From Clostridia bacterium (GTDB lineage: Bacteria > Bacillota > Clostridia > Oscillospirales > Acutalibacteraceae), in assembly GCA_017537365.1 (NCBI GenBank), contig JAFYKZ010000022.1, positions 1-64,000 of the forward strand: a stretch of 64,000 nucleotides of DNA. The letters are read 5' to 3'. The position numbers and the translations under genes are program-made. The notes beneath the pieces are model-generated. The model had not been told where the DNA came from. It saw nothing but the letters and a program-made list of their open reading frames with translations, and searched no databases. This document shows positions 1 to 6,936 of this stretch, piece by piece (the first letter of the stretch is position 1; every line of letters begins with the position of its first letter).

Positions 1-282
1 ATGACCTACCAAAGTGAAATTAATAACGGTGGGCATAGTCAGTATTTTTGCAATGTAGATAATGTAAGTGATTTGAAAAAAGAAATGTCTGCTTTGGAAG
101 AAATTCTTACGCCGCTTTTAAGAGAGAATCTTCAAAAAGCATATAAGGCGGATTTGATATTAGAAGAAAAAGAAGATGAAGAAGCAGAAGAAATTTTAGA
201 CCAGTGTGATGATTTTTTTTATGAAAATGAAGAACAAATAAATCGCATATTGCAAGAATACGCCAATACATTAGAAATTTGA
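1..282 (+). CDS. DUF4375/DMP19-like protein, C-terminal part
   Basis: The frame is open from the first base of the window to a TGA at 280-282. Its first residues contain an E-I-N-N-G-G-x-x-Q-Y-F motif, which resembles the conserved E-V-N-N-G-G-F-x-Q-F-F core of the DUF4375 (DMP19-like) domain. In that family the motif is normally preceded by a helical stretch, so the ATG at base 1 may be an internal methionine and the gene probably starts outside the window. The rest is strongly acidic and helical, with many Glu and Asp between residues 50 and 85. The function of the family is not well defined. The family call is moderate; the coding status is good because the frame is followed directly by an intrinsic terminator. 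Confidence 0.55.
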   Translation: MTYQSEINNGGHSQYFCNVDNVSDLKKEMSALEEILTPLLRENLQKAYKADLILEEKEDEEAEEILDQCDDFFYENEEQINRILQEYANTLEI

Positions 283-339
283 TTGTTGTTGGCTGAAAAT
301 CCTCGGTTTTCACCCAGTTCTTTTTCGTACAAGAGAGAC

Positions 340-374
340 AAAAAAGAACGAAGCAATTGCTTCGTTCTTTTTTT
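340..374 (+). terminator. Intrinsic terminator after the DUF4375-like gene
   Basis: A near-perfect inverted repeat (AAAAAAGAACGAAGCAA with TTGCTTCGTTCTTTTTT) is centred at 356/357 and runs directly into a seven-T tract. It lies 58 bases after the stop codon of the gene ending at 282. The flanking A and T runs make it usable in both directions. Confidence 0.8.
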
Positions 375-376
375 AT

Positions 377-523
377 CCAAGCCGACAGGCTTGGTATATC
401 ATCACGACGCAGTCGTGTATATCATCGCCGAAGGCGTATATCATCACACGAAGTGTGTATTTATGTCGGCTTGATTATATACAACTTCTTTCGAAGTTGA
501 TGATATACAACGGCAAGCCGTTG
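377..523. repeat. Array of small hairpins joined by a GTATATCATC linker
   Basis: Six short perfect stem-loops lie head to tail: CCAAGCC/GGCTTGG (377-394), CACGAC/GTCGTG (403-417), CGCC/GGCG (426-436), CACAC/GTGTG (445-457), CAACTTC/GAAGTTG (482-499) and CAACGGC/GCCGTTG (508-523). Each stem has a different sequence. The linker (G)TATATCATC recurs at 395-403, 417-426 and 436-445. It appears as its reverse complement GATGATATAC at 499-508, so the polarity flips inside the array. AAGCCGACA at 379-387 is mirrored by TGTCGGCTT at 464-472, so an outer stem could enclose the first four hairpins. No coding role is evident. It looks like a dispersed palindromic repeat, in the manner of REP or MITE relics, but I cannot name a family. 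Confidence 0.75.
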
Positions 524-549
524 ATTTATTGTTGCTTTTATGCTATAAT
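521..549 (+). promoter_or_regulatory. Sigma-A promoter for the deacetylase gene
   Basis: TTGATT at 521-526 and TATAAT at 544-549 are separated by 17 bases, with TG at 541-542 giving an extended -10. The -35 overlaps the last hairpin arm of the repeat array, so the array supplies part of the promoter. The deacetylase start codon is at 582. Confidence 0.6.
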
Positions 550-581
550 AATTAAAACCTTTAAATCAGGAGGAAGATATT

Positions 582-1439
582 ATGCAATCTGTTTTTATGA
601 GATACCCCGGCGGTAAGTCAAAGGCTGTTACATTTAGTTATGATGACGGCGTTAAACAAGACCGTCAGTTAATCGAAATTTTTAATAAATACGGTATTAA
701 ATCAACCTTTAATTTCAACTGCAAAGCTAACAGTCAGTTCCATTATACAAATGAAGAGATACAAGACTTATATTTTGCCAACGGTCATGAAATTGCTGTT
801 CACGGGGCACTTCATAGAGCAAACGGCAACCTCAGAGCTATCGAGGGAATACGCGATGTGCTTGATTGCCGCCTTGAACTTGAAGAAAGATGCGACCGTA
901 TAATAAGAGGTATGGCATACCCCGATTCAGGCATAACCTTAATGGGCAATTTCGGAAAATATGAGGATATAAAAAATTATCTGACCGAGCTTGATATTGC
1001 CTATGCCAGAACTCTTGGTCAGGATAACGACTCTTTTATGTTGCCTGAGGATTTTCATGCCTGGATGCCATCGGCACACCACGATAATCCCAATATTATG
1101 AATTATATTGATAAATTTTTAAATATTGATATTTCTGAAAAGTCTTACCACGCGAGACGCGTTTCTAGGCTTTTGTATATCTGGGGACATAGCTATGAGT
1201 TCGACCGTAACAATAACTGGGAGCATATTGAAAAAATCTGCCAAAAGCTTGCAAACAACAACGAAATCTGGTATGCCACCAATATAGAAATATACGATTA
1301 TGTTACAGCTTATAAAAGTTTAAGATACAGTGCTAACGGCAGCAAGGTTTATAACCCGACCTTACATACAATCTGGCTTGAATATTGCTCTAAAATATAT
1401 ACCGTAAACCCGGGCGAAACTATTTGCATTGATTTATAA
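582..1439 (+). CDS. Polysaccharide deacetylase family protein
   Basis: A 285-residue protein of the NodB/polysaccharide deacetylase superfamily (carbohydrate esterase 4-like). These are metal-dependent enzymes that remove acetyl groups from chitin, peptidoglycan or related glycans. The metal-binding aspartates appear as S-Y-D-D-G around residues 19-23, in place of the usual T-F-D-D-G. The second metal motif H-G-A-L-H is at about residues 74-78. A later W-G-H-S-Y-E-F-D segment matches the end of the barrel. No signal peptide or membrane segment is seen, so a cytoplasmic role on a soluble sugar substrate is possible. Start: AGGAGG lies 7 bases before the ATG. It is a single-gene unit with its own promoter and terminator. 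The substrate is not predictable from sequence. Confidence 0.85.
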   Translation: MQSVFMRYPGGKSKAVTFSYDDGVKQDRQLIEIFNKYGIKSTFNFNCKANSQFHYTNEEIQDLYFANGHEIAVHGALHRANGNLRAIEGIRDVLDCRLELEERCDRIIRGMAYPDSGITLMGNFGKYEDIKNYLTELDIAYARTLGQDNDSFMLPEDFHAWMPSAHHDNPNIMNYIDKFLNIDISEKSYHARRVSRLLYIWGHSYEFDRNNNWEHIEKICQKLANNNEIWYATNIEIYDYVTAYKSLRYSANGSKVYNPTLHTIWLEYCSKIYTVNPGETICIDL

Positions 1440-1455
1440 TTTTAATGATAAACAC

Positions 1456-1486
1456 AACCCCTCCAAGCTTAAAGCTTGGAGGGGTT
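1456..1486 (+). terminator. Intrinsic terminator after the deacetylase gene
   Basis: Inverted repeat AACCCCTCCAAGCTT/AAGCTTGGAGGGGTT with one base between the arms; the working loop would be larger. It begins 17 bases after the stop codon. The T tract is short (TTTATTAG), so strength is uncertain. Confidence 0.7.
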
Positions 1487-1510
1487 TATTAGTTCGTTTT
1501 AAAATAATCT

Positions 1511-1708
1511 AAGCGTCCCGCACTGCCGTAATGTGCGCAAAATAACCTGCTTTTTTTTGCAGGTGGGTATCAGCCGTTTGGCTTCGCGCTCCCTTCTTCC
1601 GAACTCGGCACAGCCGCGGGAGGTCTGCAAGCCCACCAAACGAGCAAAATTCCCTATTTATAAAATTGTGGGGTTATATGAGCACGGTCCGCGAACAGCA
1701 CAGGACTA
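1511..1708 (-). ncRNA. ssrS: Probable 6S RNA
   Basis: On the minus strand the ends pair over 11 consecutive positions, counting G-U pairs: GTCCTGTGCTG (1706 down to 1696) with CAGTGCGGGAC (1525 down to 1515). Just inside, CCG/CGG and TGC/GCA extend the stem around bulges. The centre holds a stacked terminal arm: CGTTTGG/CCAAACG, then GGCTTGC/GCGAAGCC, then CTCCC/GGGAG. A separate small hairpin, ACCTGC-A8-GCAGGT, sits on the 3' side. A long rod with a closing stem, an open centre, a terminal arm and about 195 nt total is the architecture of 6S RNA, which binds sigma-A RNA polymerase in stationary phase. The sequence TGTTCGC after the closing stem also resembles known 6S RNAs. It lies just downstream of the DUF1292 gene. 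The identification is structural, not by alignment; I see no clear promoter of its own. Confidence 0.6.
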
Positions 1709-1722
1709 AAATTTCAATTAAA

Positions 1723-2037
1723 TTATTTATTATCTATCTCGAAAAAGTCTTCAAGGCGGTCTACGAAAGCATCTGCGATGGTCTCATACTCATCATCGTC
1801 CTCAATCTCGTAAAAATATTCCTCTCCGTTTTCCTCGCCAACCTTAACGATAACAAGCTCTCCGCTATCGTCTAACATTTTTTGAGGGTCATCATAGGTT
1901 GGAAGCAATGCCAAATATCTGCCCATATCAGTTTCAATAGCATCTAAAACCTCAAAGGTGTATTCCTTGCCTTCATCATCAGAAAGGGTTACTAAATCGG
2001 GATTATATTCTAATTCGTTTTTATTTTGTTCACTCAT
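1723..2037 (-). CDS. DUF1292 domain protein (YrzB-like)
   Basis: A 104-residue, very acidic protein matching the DUF1292/YrzB family: a V-T-L-x-D-D-E-G-x-E-x-x-F opening (about residues 16-28), a central Y-L-A-L-L-P segment and a C-terminal E-Y-x-x-I-x-D-D-x-E-Y-E block. In many Firmicutes the family gene sits with ruvX/yrrK and yrzL, but here it is alone between an ABC exporter and a probable 6S RNA. TTAGGAGAG lies 5-13 bases before the ATG. A sigma-A promoter is immediately upstream (2071-2099). Function is unknown; it is expected to be cytoplasmic. Confidence 0.85.
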   Translation of the reverse strand: MSEQNKNELEYNPDLVTLSDDEGKEYTFEVLDAIETDMGRYLALLPTYDDPQKMLDDSGELVIVKVGEENGEEYFYEIEDDDEYETIADAFVDRLEDFFEIDNK

Positions 2038-2070
2038 AGTATTCTCTCCTAAATCAAATTTACTAATATT

Positions 2071-2099
2071 ATTTTAATATCAATTAGCCTTCAAGTCAA
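2071..2099 (-). promoter_or_regulatory. Sigma-A promoter for the DUF1292 gene
   Basis: On the minus strand TTGACT (2099-2094), a 17-base spacer and TAAAAT (2076-2071). The predicted start of transcription is about 2064, leaving a 26-base leader before the ATG at 2037. Confidence 0.7.
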
Positions 2100-2102
2100 C
2101 CC

Positions 2103-3977
2103 TTATTTGCGGCTGTTTTCATAATCAATAACTTTTCTAAACTGGGTTTCATAAAGCTCGCGGTAGCCCGCACTTTCTTTAAGCAAATTATCGTGAGTTC
2201 CCGTTTCGGCAATTACTCCGTTTTCTAAAATCATAATTTTATCCGCTGCCATAACGGTTGAAAGTCTATGCGCTATAACAATACTCGTTCTGCCTTTCAT
2301 TATGCGGTTTAACGCTTCTTGAATAAGGCTCTCCGAAATCGAATCAAGCGAGGAGGTTGCCTCGTCTAGTATAAGTATTTTAGGGTTCTTCAAAATAACT
2401 CGCGCGATTGAAACCCTCTGCTTTTCGCCGCCCGAAAGTTTAAGACCGCGGTTACCAACTATTGTATCAAACCTTTGAGGCAAGCTATTAATAAAATCAT
2501 AGATATTAGCTGCCTTGCAGGCGTCAATTATTTCCTCCATACTCGCATCAGGCTTAGCATACAAAAGATTATCCAAAATAGAACCGTTAAAGAGATAAGT
2601 ATCCTGTGTTACGATACCTATATTCGTTCTGAGGTGTGCCAAGTCATATTCTCTTACATCAACCCCTGCTACCGTAACCATACCCTCTTTAACATCGTAT
2701 AGTCTTGGTATCATACCGATAACGGTGGACTTGCCCGCGCCCGAAGTTCCGACTATTGCATACATTTTGCCGCTTGGAACCGAGAAGCTTACCCCCTGCA
2801 AAACAGGTTTTTCATCGGTATACGAAAATTTAACATTTTTAAATTCAACAGTGGGCTCGGTTAAATCGGGTTTTTGAGGATTTTCAGGATTTTCAATTTC
2901 GTGTTTTCTGTCAAGATACTCGAAAATTCTCGAAAAGAGCGCCAAAGAGCGCACAAAATCAACCTGTAAATTAAGAAGCATCCTGACCGGCTGATAAAGG
3001 CGGTTAACGAGAGCCACAACTATCGTTATATCGCCAACTGTAAGTCCCCTATCTCTGCCGGACATAATCAAAAATCCGCCAACACAGTAAATAAGCAAGG
3101 GCGCGGTTTGAATAAACATACCAAGCATAACATGAAACCAACTGCCCGCGCGACGCTCTTTTATGGTGATTTTCGTTGCCTCGTTATTTATCCTTTTAAA
3201 CTTTTTATATTCAGCCTTTTCTTTTGTAAATAGCTTTACAAGCATTGAACCGCTAACCGATAAAGTTTCGTTTATCTGTTGATTAAGCTCGTCGTTTTTC
3301 TCTTGGGCATCGCTTAAAAGTTTCCACCGCTTTTGACCTACCTTATGGGTTGGGACAATAAGCAAGGGCAAAATAATAATGCCCACTATTGCCAATCGCC
3401 AATCGGTATAAAAAAGATAAAATACACTAACTATAACGGTTAAAAAGTTACTTACAATCGAGGTTAAAAGTCCTGAAATTACCGTGCTTACACCGTTTAT
3501 ATCGCTATTCATTCGGGTTATGATATCGCCCTGCTTTTCATTCGTAAAAAACGAGTGCGGCATTTTTTGAAGATGGTCATACATCTCATTTCGCATATCA
3601 AAAATTATTTTTTGCGATATCCAGGAATTTATGTATTGCTCTAAAACTGAAATTATTTGAGAAGCGCTAAGCACAATAAAGGCTAAGGCAACTAACTTTA
3701 AAAGGGTGTTTAAATTTCGGTTTTCGGCTATAATAGAATCAACTATCTGACCTGTTATAACCGACGGAAAAAGCCCCAGAACAGCCGATATTATAAGAGC
3801 TATAAAAACCAATAAAAACTGCCATTTATAAGGTTTTAAATATTTTAAAATTCTTTTAAGGAGAGGCATAGTGAGTTTAGGCTTGTTTTGCTTTTCGGCT
3901 TCGGTTAAAAAGTTTCGCGGTCCGCCGAGCCTCATAGGTCCTCTGCCACCGGGAGGCGGAGGCATTGTTGGTCTCAC
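2103..3977 (-). CDS. ABC exporter, fused membrane and ATPase domains
   Basis: A half-transporter with an N-terminal six-helix ABC membrane domain and a C-terminal nucleotide-binding domain. Visible motifs are the Walker A G-T-S-G-A-G-K-S-T, the signature L-S-G-G-E-K-Q-R, the Walker B I-L-I-L-D-E-A-T and the H-loop A-H-R-L-S-T-V. This is the MsbA/BmrA-type multidrug or lipid exporter layout and should work as a dimer; no partner gene is adjacent, so probably a homodimer. The N-terminus is a Pro/Gly-rich P-P-P-P-G-G-R-G-P segment. Start: a longer frame opens with ATG at 4022, but that ATG lies just upstream of the promoter -10, so it cannot be transcribed from there. GTG at 3977, preceded by AAAGGGTGAT, is the best start (ATG at 3965 is a second choice). 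Substrate unknown. Confidence 0.88.
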   Translation of the reverse strand: MRPTMPPPPGGRGPMRLGGPRNFLTEAEKQNKPKLTMPLLKRILKYLKPYKWQFLLVFIALIISAVLGLFPSVITGQIVDSIIAENRNLNTLLKLVALAFIVLSASQIISVLEQYINSWISQKIIFDMRNEMYDHLQKMPHSFFTNEKQGDIITRMNSDINGVSTVISGLLTSIVSNFLTVIVSVFYLFYTDWRLAIVGIIILPLLIVPTHKVGQKRWKLLSDAQEKNDELNQQINETLSVSGSMLVKLFTKEKAEYKKFKRINNEATKITIKERRAGSWFHVMLGMFIQTAPLLIYCVGGFLIMSGRDRGLTVGDITIVVALVNRLYQPVRMLLNLQVDFVRSLALFSRIFEYLDRKHEIENPENPQKPDLTEPTVEFKNVKFSYTDEKPVLQGVSFSVPSGKMYAIVGTSGAGKSTVIGMIPRLYDVKEGMVTVAGVDVREYDLAHLRTNIGIVTQDTYLFNGSILDNLLYAKPDASMEEIIDACKAANIYDFINSLPQRFDTIVGNRGLKLSGGEKQRVSIARVILKNPKILILDEATSSLDSISESLIQEALNRIMKGRTSIVIAHRLSTVMAADKIMILENGVIAETGTHDNLLKESAGYRELYETQFRKVIDYENSRK

Positions 3978-4010
3978 ACTATCACCCTTTCTGTAATTTT
4001 TTATTTTTTT

Positions 4011-4039
4011 ATTATACCACAAATCATTTTAAAGGTAAA
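4011..4039 (-). promoter_or_regulatory. Sigma-A promoter for the ABC exporter
   Basis: Minus strand TTTACC (4039-4034), a 17-base spacer and TATAAT (4016-4011). The start of transcription is expected near 4004, inside the longest open frame, which sets the translation start to 3977 or 3965. It lies back to back with the promoter at 4086-4114. Confidence 0.65.
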
Positions 4040-4085
4040 GAATATTAATTTTTTGTGAATATTAATAAAAGTTATAAACTTTTTA

Positions 4086-4114
4086 TTGACAAACTAGTTA
4101 TTATGCATTATAAT
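4086..4114 (+). promoter_or_regulatory. Perfect-consensus sigma-A promoter
   Basis: TTGACA at 4086-4091, exactly 17 bases, TATAAT at 4109-4114. It is the best promoter match I found in the window, yet no conventional gene lies downstream; the transcript would cover the chain of tiny open frames and end at the terminator at 4513-4540. Confidence 0.85.
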
Positions 4115-4143
4115 GAAGTCAGAAAAGAGAGGAGGAGTTAGAA

Positions 4144-4398
4144 ATGAAAAACGAAACTCCGCCAGCAATTTTTTGAAATACATTGAAAGTGGTGGTTCCG
4201 ATGAAGTAATAAGCTTTACTTCGAAATAAATTAAAGGTGAGACCAATGTACTAAACAAACTTTATTTAAAATTCTAATTTCCGTTAAGGATTTAATATAA
4301 AACCTAATAGGTGATTTGTATGATTAGGAGAAAACTTCATAACAAATAAAATGTAAAAGGTGATTCCGATGTACAAATTTAAGATTTGCTCAACCTAA
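4144..4398 (+). other. Chain of tiny open frames, or a decayed repeat gene
   Basis: After AGGAGG (4130-4135), ATG at 4144 opens a 10-codon frame (M-K-N-E-T-P-P-A-I-F, TGA at 4174). Four more ATGs follow at 4201, 4246, 4320 and 4369, giving frames of 2, 2, 9 and 9 codons. Each follows a GGTG-type element (GGTGGTTCCG, AAAGGTGAGACCA, AGGTGATTTGT, AAAGGTGATTCCG) that could pair with the 16S 3' end. The alternative reading is a damaged gene. One frame (first base divisible by 3) reads L-K-Y-I-E-S-G-G-S-D-E-V-I-S-F-T-S-K-stop from 4173, then I-K-G-E-T-N-V-L-N-K-L-stop, then K-G-D-S-D-V-Q-I-stop. A -1 slip at the six-T run 4169-4174 would join the first ATG to that frame. I recognise no family. The promoter and terminator support real transcription. 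Confidence 0.5.
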
Positions 4399-4512
4399 AA
4401 AACTTTAAAAACTTAATATTTAAAATAAAATTTTCATCCGTTATGAAACGGAAAAAAAGTAGTAAAGGATTGAGTCCAACAATTTATTAAAACTAAATAT
4501 TAAAATAAATAT

Positions 4513-4540
4513 CCACCCGCTTAGTGCGGGTGGTATTTCA
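4513..4540 (+). terminator. Intrinsic terminator of the tiny-frame unit
   Basis: CCACCCGC (4513-4520), loop TTAGT, GCGGGTGG (4526-4533), then TATTTCATTTT. The stem is strong and the T tract is interrupted. It closes a transcription unit of about 420 bases begun at the promoter 4086-4114. Confidence 0.7.
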
Positions 4541-4651
4541 TTTTCGGGCATAGCACTAAACGATACTGGTAACACAAGGGCACTTTTTGTTAGCCCGACA
4601 GCCATGCATATATTACTTGCACGGGTCAAGGGCGGAGCCATTGTCGTTTAA

Positions 4652-4771
4652 GGGGGTTAGGGTGACAATTATGCTACTATAAAATATATAGAAACTTGCC
4701 GCCAAATTGAAAACATTGTTTTCATTCTTTGGCGGCGGTTTTATGTGAATAAATTTTGTCACCTAAGGGGG
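4652..4771. mobile_element. Possible MITE-like element
   Basis: TTAGGGTGACAATT at 4657-4670 is the inverted counterpart of AAATTTTGTCACCTAA at 4751-4766, with one indel. Both ends are bordered by GGGGG (4652-4656 and 4767-4771), which could be a 5-bp target duplication. The roughly 80-bp interior is one long imperfect hairpin, CCGCCAAA...TTTGGCGG around 4699-4735. Terminal inverted repeats, a possible target duplication, a small size and no coding capacity suggest a miniature inverted-repeat element. The right-hand GGGGG is also an arm of the next hairpin, so the boundaries may be coincidental. No transposase is in the window. Confidence 0.35.
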
Positions 4772-4858
4772 AAATCGAAATTCCCCCTTAGGCGAATCTT
4801 TTCGCCCTTTCTTTTCGCCTACATAAGAAAGGGTGTGCCTGTCGCGGCATGAGCGACA
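4762..4858. repeat. Three consecutive strong hairpins
   Basis: CCTAAGGGGGAA/TTCCCCCTTAGG (4762-4773 and 4781-4792, 12 bp perfect, 7-base loop), CCCTTTCTT/AAGAAAGGG (4805-4813 and 4825-4833) and TGTCGC/GCGACA (4840-4845 and 4853-4858). None has a T tract directly after it. I see no gene on either strand between 4541 and 5017 that I would support. The remainder, 4859-4984, is AT-rich with only one 5-bp CGCGA/TCGCG hairpin near 4946-4958. Confidence 0.6.
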
Positions 4859-4984
4859 ATGCTCAAAATTTTATCTTTTTTAATCATAAAAATACTACAC
4901 TCTCTATTTCACTAAAATATTTTATCGGTTAACCTTTATTGAACCACGCGACTTTCGCGCGGGTTTAGTTATACAATAAAATTC

Positions 4985-5014
4985 AAGCGGTTACGAAGAA
5001 ATTCGCAACCGCTT
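4985..5014 (-). terminator. Intrinsic terminator after clpX
   Basis: Arms AAGCGGTTACGAA (4985-4997) and TTCGCAACCGCTT (5002-5014) pair with one mismatch across a 4-base loop. On the minus strand it follows the clpX stop at 5018 and leads into GAATTTTATT. Confidence 0.6.
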
Positions 5015-5017
5015 TTG

Positions 5018-6241
5018 TTATTTCTTAACCGAATTTTCAACTATCTGCTTTGTTATAACAATTTCAGTTATGTTTTTATCTGAGGGGGCGGTGAACATAA
5101 AGTCCTGCAAAACAGCTTCAATTATAGAGCGCAAGCCTCTCGCGCCCGTCTTTCTCTCAACCGTTAAATCCGCGATTTTTTCAAGCGCTTTTTTATCAAA
5201 TTCGAGCTTTATACCGTCCATCTCAAAAAGGGCAGTATACTGCTTAATGATAGAATTTTTAGGCTCGGTCATAATTCTAATTAAAGTATCTCTATCCATT
5301 GAATCGAGCGCAGTTATAACCGGCAAACGACCAACGAGCTCAGGGATAAGACCGAATTTAACAAGGTCTTGATGGGTTGCGATATTGGTTAAAGCCTGAG
5401 CTTCTAAGCTTTTCGGCGATTTAACCTCTGCTCCAAACCCTAAACCGCTTTTACCCATACGCTTTTCGATGATTTTTTCAATTCCATCAAACGCGCCTGC
5501 GCAGATGAATAGAATGTTCGTTGTATCAATCTGGATGAAATCCTGTTGCGGATGCTTTCTGCCACCCTGAGGCGGAACATTCGAAACTGTTCCCTCCAAA
5601 ATTTTAAGCAAAGCCTGTTGAACACCCTCACCGCTGACATCACGGGTTATAGAGGCATTCTCCGATTTTCTTGCGATTTTATCTATCTCATCAACATAAA
5701 TGATACCACATTCAGCCTTTTCGATATCATAATCGGCCGCTTGAATGAGTCTGAGCAAAATATTTTCAACATCCTCACCAACATAACCTGCCTCGGTTAA
5801 GGTTGTTGCATCGGTAATCGCAATCGGAACATCGAGCATCTTTGCCAAGGTTTGCGCAAGCAAGGTTTTACCCACACCCGTAGGTCCCAGCATCAACACA
5901 TTACTCTTATTAAGCTCAACATCTAATTCGCTTTTTTTGAAAATCCTCTTGTAGTGGTTATAAACTGCAACCGCCAAGGTTTTCTTTGCCTCATCCTGAC
6001 CTATAACATATTCATCAAGCTTTTCTTTGATTTCCATAGGCTTCGGAAGAACAAATTCGGTTTTACCCTTGCGTTTGTTATTCTTCTTAGCAGAAGCTTC
6101 ATCCTCAAAAAGCAAGGATGAACAAAACTCAATACAGTTGTCGCAGATATAAACGCCGGGACCCTCAACCAAACGGTTAACCTCGTCCTGAGATTTACCG
6201 CAGAAGGAACAGCAAATATCATTATTATGCTCTTTCGGCAT
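5018..6241 (-). CDS. clpX: ClpX, ATP-dependent protease unfoldase subunit
   Basis: A 407-residue AAA+ unfoldase that recognises substrates and feeds them to ClpP in the cytoplasm. The N-terminal zinc-binding domain has C-x2-C at about residues 11-14 and C-x2-C at 33-36. The AAA+ module carries the Walker A G-P-T-G-V-G-K-T near residue 120, Walker [10 protein letters not shown] and the sensor and arginine region G-L-I-P-E-L-V-G-R. Length and domain order are standard. It follows clpP with a 12-base gap, and clpP follows tig, the classical tig-clpP-clpX order. An AAGGGG element lies just before the ATG. Confidence 0.98.
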   Translation of the reverse strand: MPKEHNNDICCSFCGKSQDEVNRLVEGPGVYICDNCIEFCSSLLFEDEASAKKNNKRKGKTEFVLPKPMEIKEKLDEYVIGQDEAKKTLAVAVYNHYKRIFKKSELDVELNKSNVLMLGPTGVGKTLLAQTLAKMLDVPIAITDATTLTEAGYVGEDVENILLRLIQAADYDIEKAECGIIYVDEIDKIARKSENASITRDVSGEGVQQALLKILEGTVSNVPPQGGRKHPQQDFIQIDTTNILFICAGAFDGIEKIIEKRMGKSGLGFGAEVKSPKSLEAQALTNIATHQDLVKFGLIPELVGRLPVITALDSMDRDTLIRIMTEPKNSIIKQYTALFEMDGIKLEFDKKALEKIADLTVERKTGARGLRSIIEAVLQDFMFTAPSDKNITEIVITKQIVENSVKK

Positions 6242-6253
6242 ATTTATACCCCT

Positions 6254-6841
6254 TTATCTTTTTGTTATAACCTTATCAATAAGTCCGTATTCGCAAGCCT
6301 CAGCAGCAGACATAAAGTTATCTCTCTCGGTATCGCGAATAATATCTTCAATCGGTTTGCCTGTATTCTCAGCAAGAATACGGTTCAAGGTTGCTCTTGT
6401 TTTCTCAATATGATTAGCATGAATCAAAATATCGGTTGCCTGACCTTGCGCCTGACCTAAGGGCTGATGAATCATAATTTCGCTGTTTGGAAGTGCCAAA
6501 CGCTTGCCCTTTGCTCCTGCAGCCAATAAAAATGCGCCCATACTTGCAGCCATACCCATACAAATAGTGCTGACATCGCACTTAATATATTGCATGGTAT
6601 CATAAATTGCCATACCTGCGCTAACCGAACCACCTGGGCTGTTGATATAAAAGCTTATATCTTTATCAGGGTCCTGACCTTCAAGATATAAAAGCTGAGC
6701 TATTATAACACTTGCGGTTGCGTTATCAACCTGATCATTTAACATAATAATACGGTCGTTAAGCAAACGGGAAAAAATATCATAAGAACGCTCGCCTCTG
6801 CCGGTTTGCTCTACAACATAAGGAACTAATGCCATATCCAT
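6254..6841 (-). CDS. clpP: ClpP, ATP-dependent protease proteolytic subunit
   Basis: A 195-residue serine protease that assembles as the 14-mer chamber of ClpXP. The catalytic serine lies in G-M-A-A-S-M-G-A near residue 98, the histidine in M-I-H-Q-P-L-G near 123 and the aspartate in R-D-T-E-R-D near 172. Start: AAAGGAG lies 6 bases before the ATG at 6841. A terminator-like hairpin separates it from tig, so it may be expressed partly apart from the chaperone. Confidence 0.98.
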   Translation of the reverse strand: MDMALVPYVVEQTGRGERSYDIFSRLLNDRIIMLNDQVDNATASVIIAQLLYLEGQDPDKDISFYINSPGGSVSAGMAIYDTMQYIKCDVSTICMGMAASMGAFLLAAGAKGKRLALPNSEIMIHQPLGQAQGQATDILIHANHIEKTRATLNRILAENTGKPIEDIIRDTERDNFMSAAEACEYGLIDKVITKR

Positions 6842-6870
6842 AATTTTTCTCCTTTAAATTTCTAAATTTT

Positions 6871-6900
6871 AAAAAATGCCGGCACCGTTAGATGCCGGCA
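6871..6900 (-). terminator. Terminator or attenuator between tig and clpP
   Basis: TGCCGGCA at 6893-6900 and 6877-6884 form an 8-bp self-complementary stem with an 8-base loop. On the minus strand it is followed by TTTTTT (6876-6871). It sits after tig and before clpP, so read-through would be partial. Confidence 0.75.
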
Positions 6901-6936
6901 ACCTAAGTGTGAACTAAATTTATTGTTTATAATCAA

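Noticed and set aside
283-474. 63-codon plus-strand frame through the terminator and hairpin array
   Set aside because: It crosses the intrinsic terminator and palindromes and has no ribosome site.
1511-1708. SRP RNA, tmRNA or RNase P RNA instead of 6S RNA
   Set aside because: The SRP tetraloop and GGAAGG core, the tmRNA tRNA-like ends and the RNase P conserved regions were not found; length and rod shape fit 6S better.
4441-4641. 66-codon minus-strand frame over the terminator and spacer
   Set aside because: It runs through the hairpin at 4513-4533, has no ribosome site, and its Ser/Leu-rich sequence looks like translated spacer.
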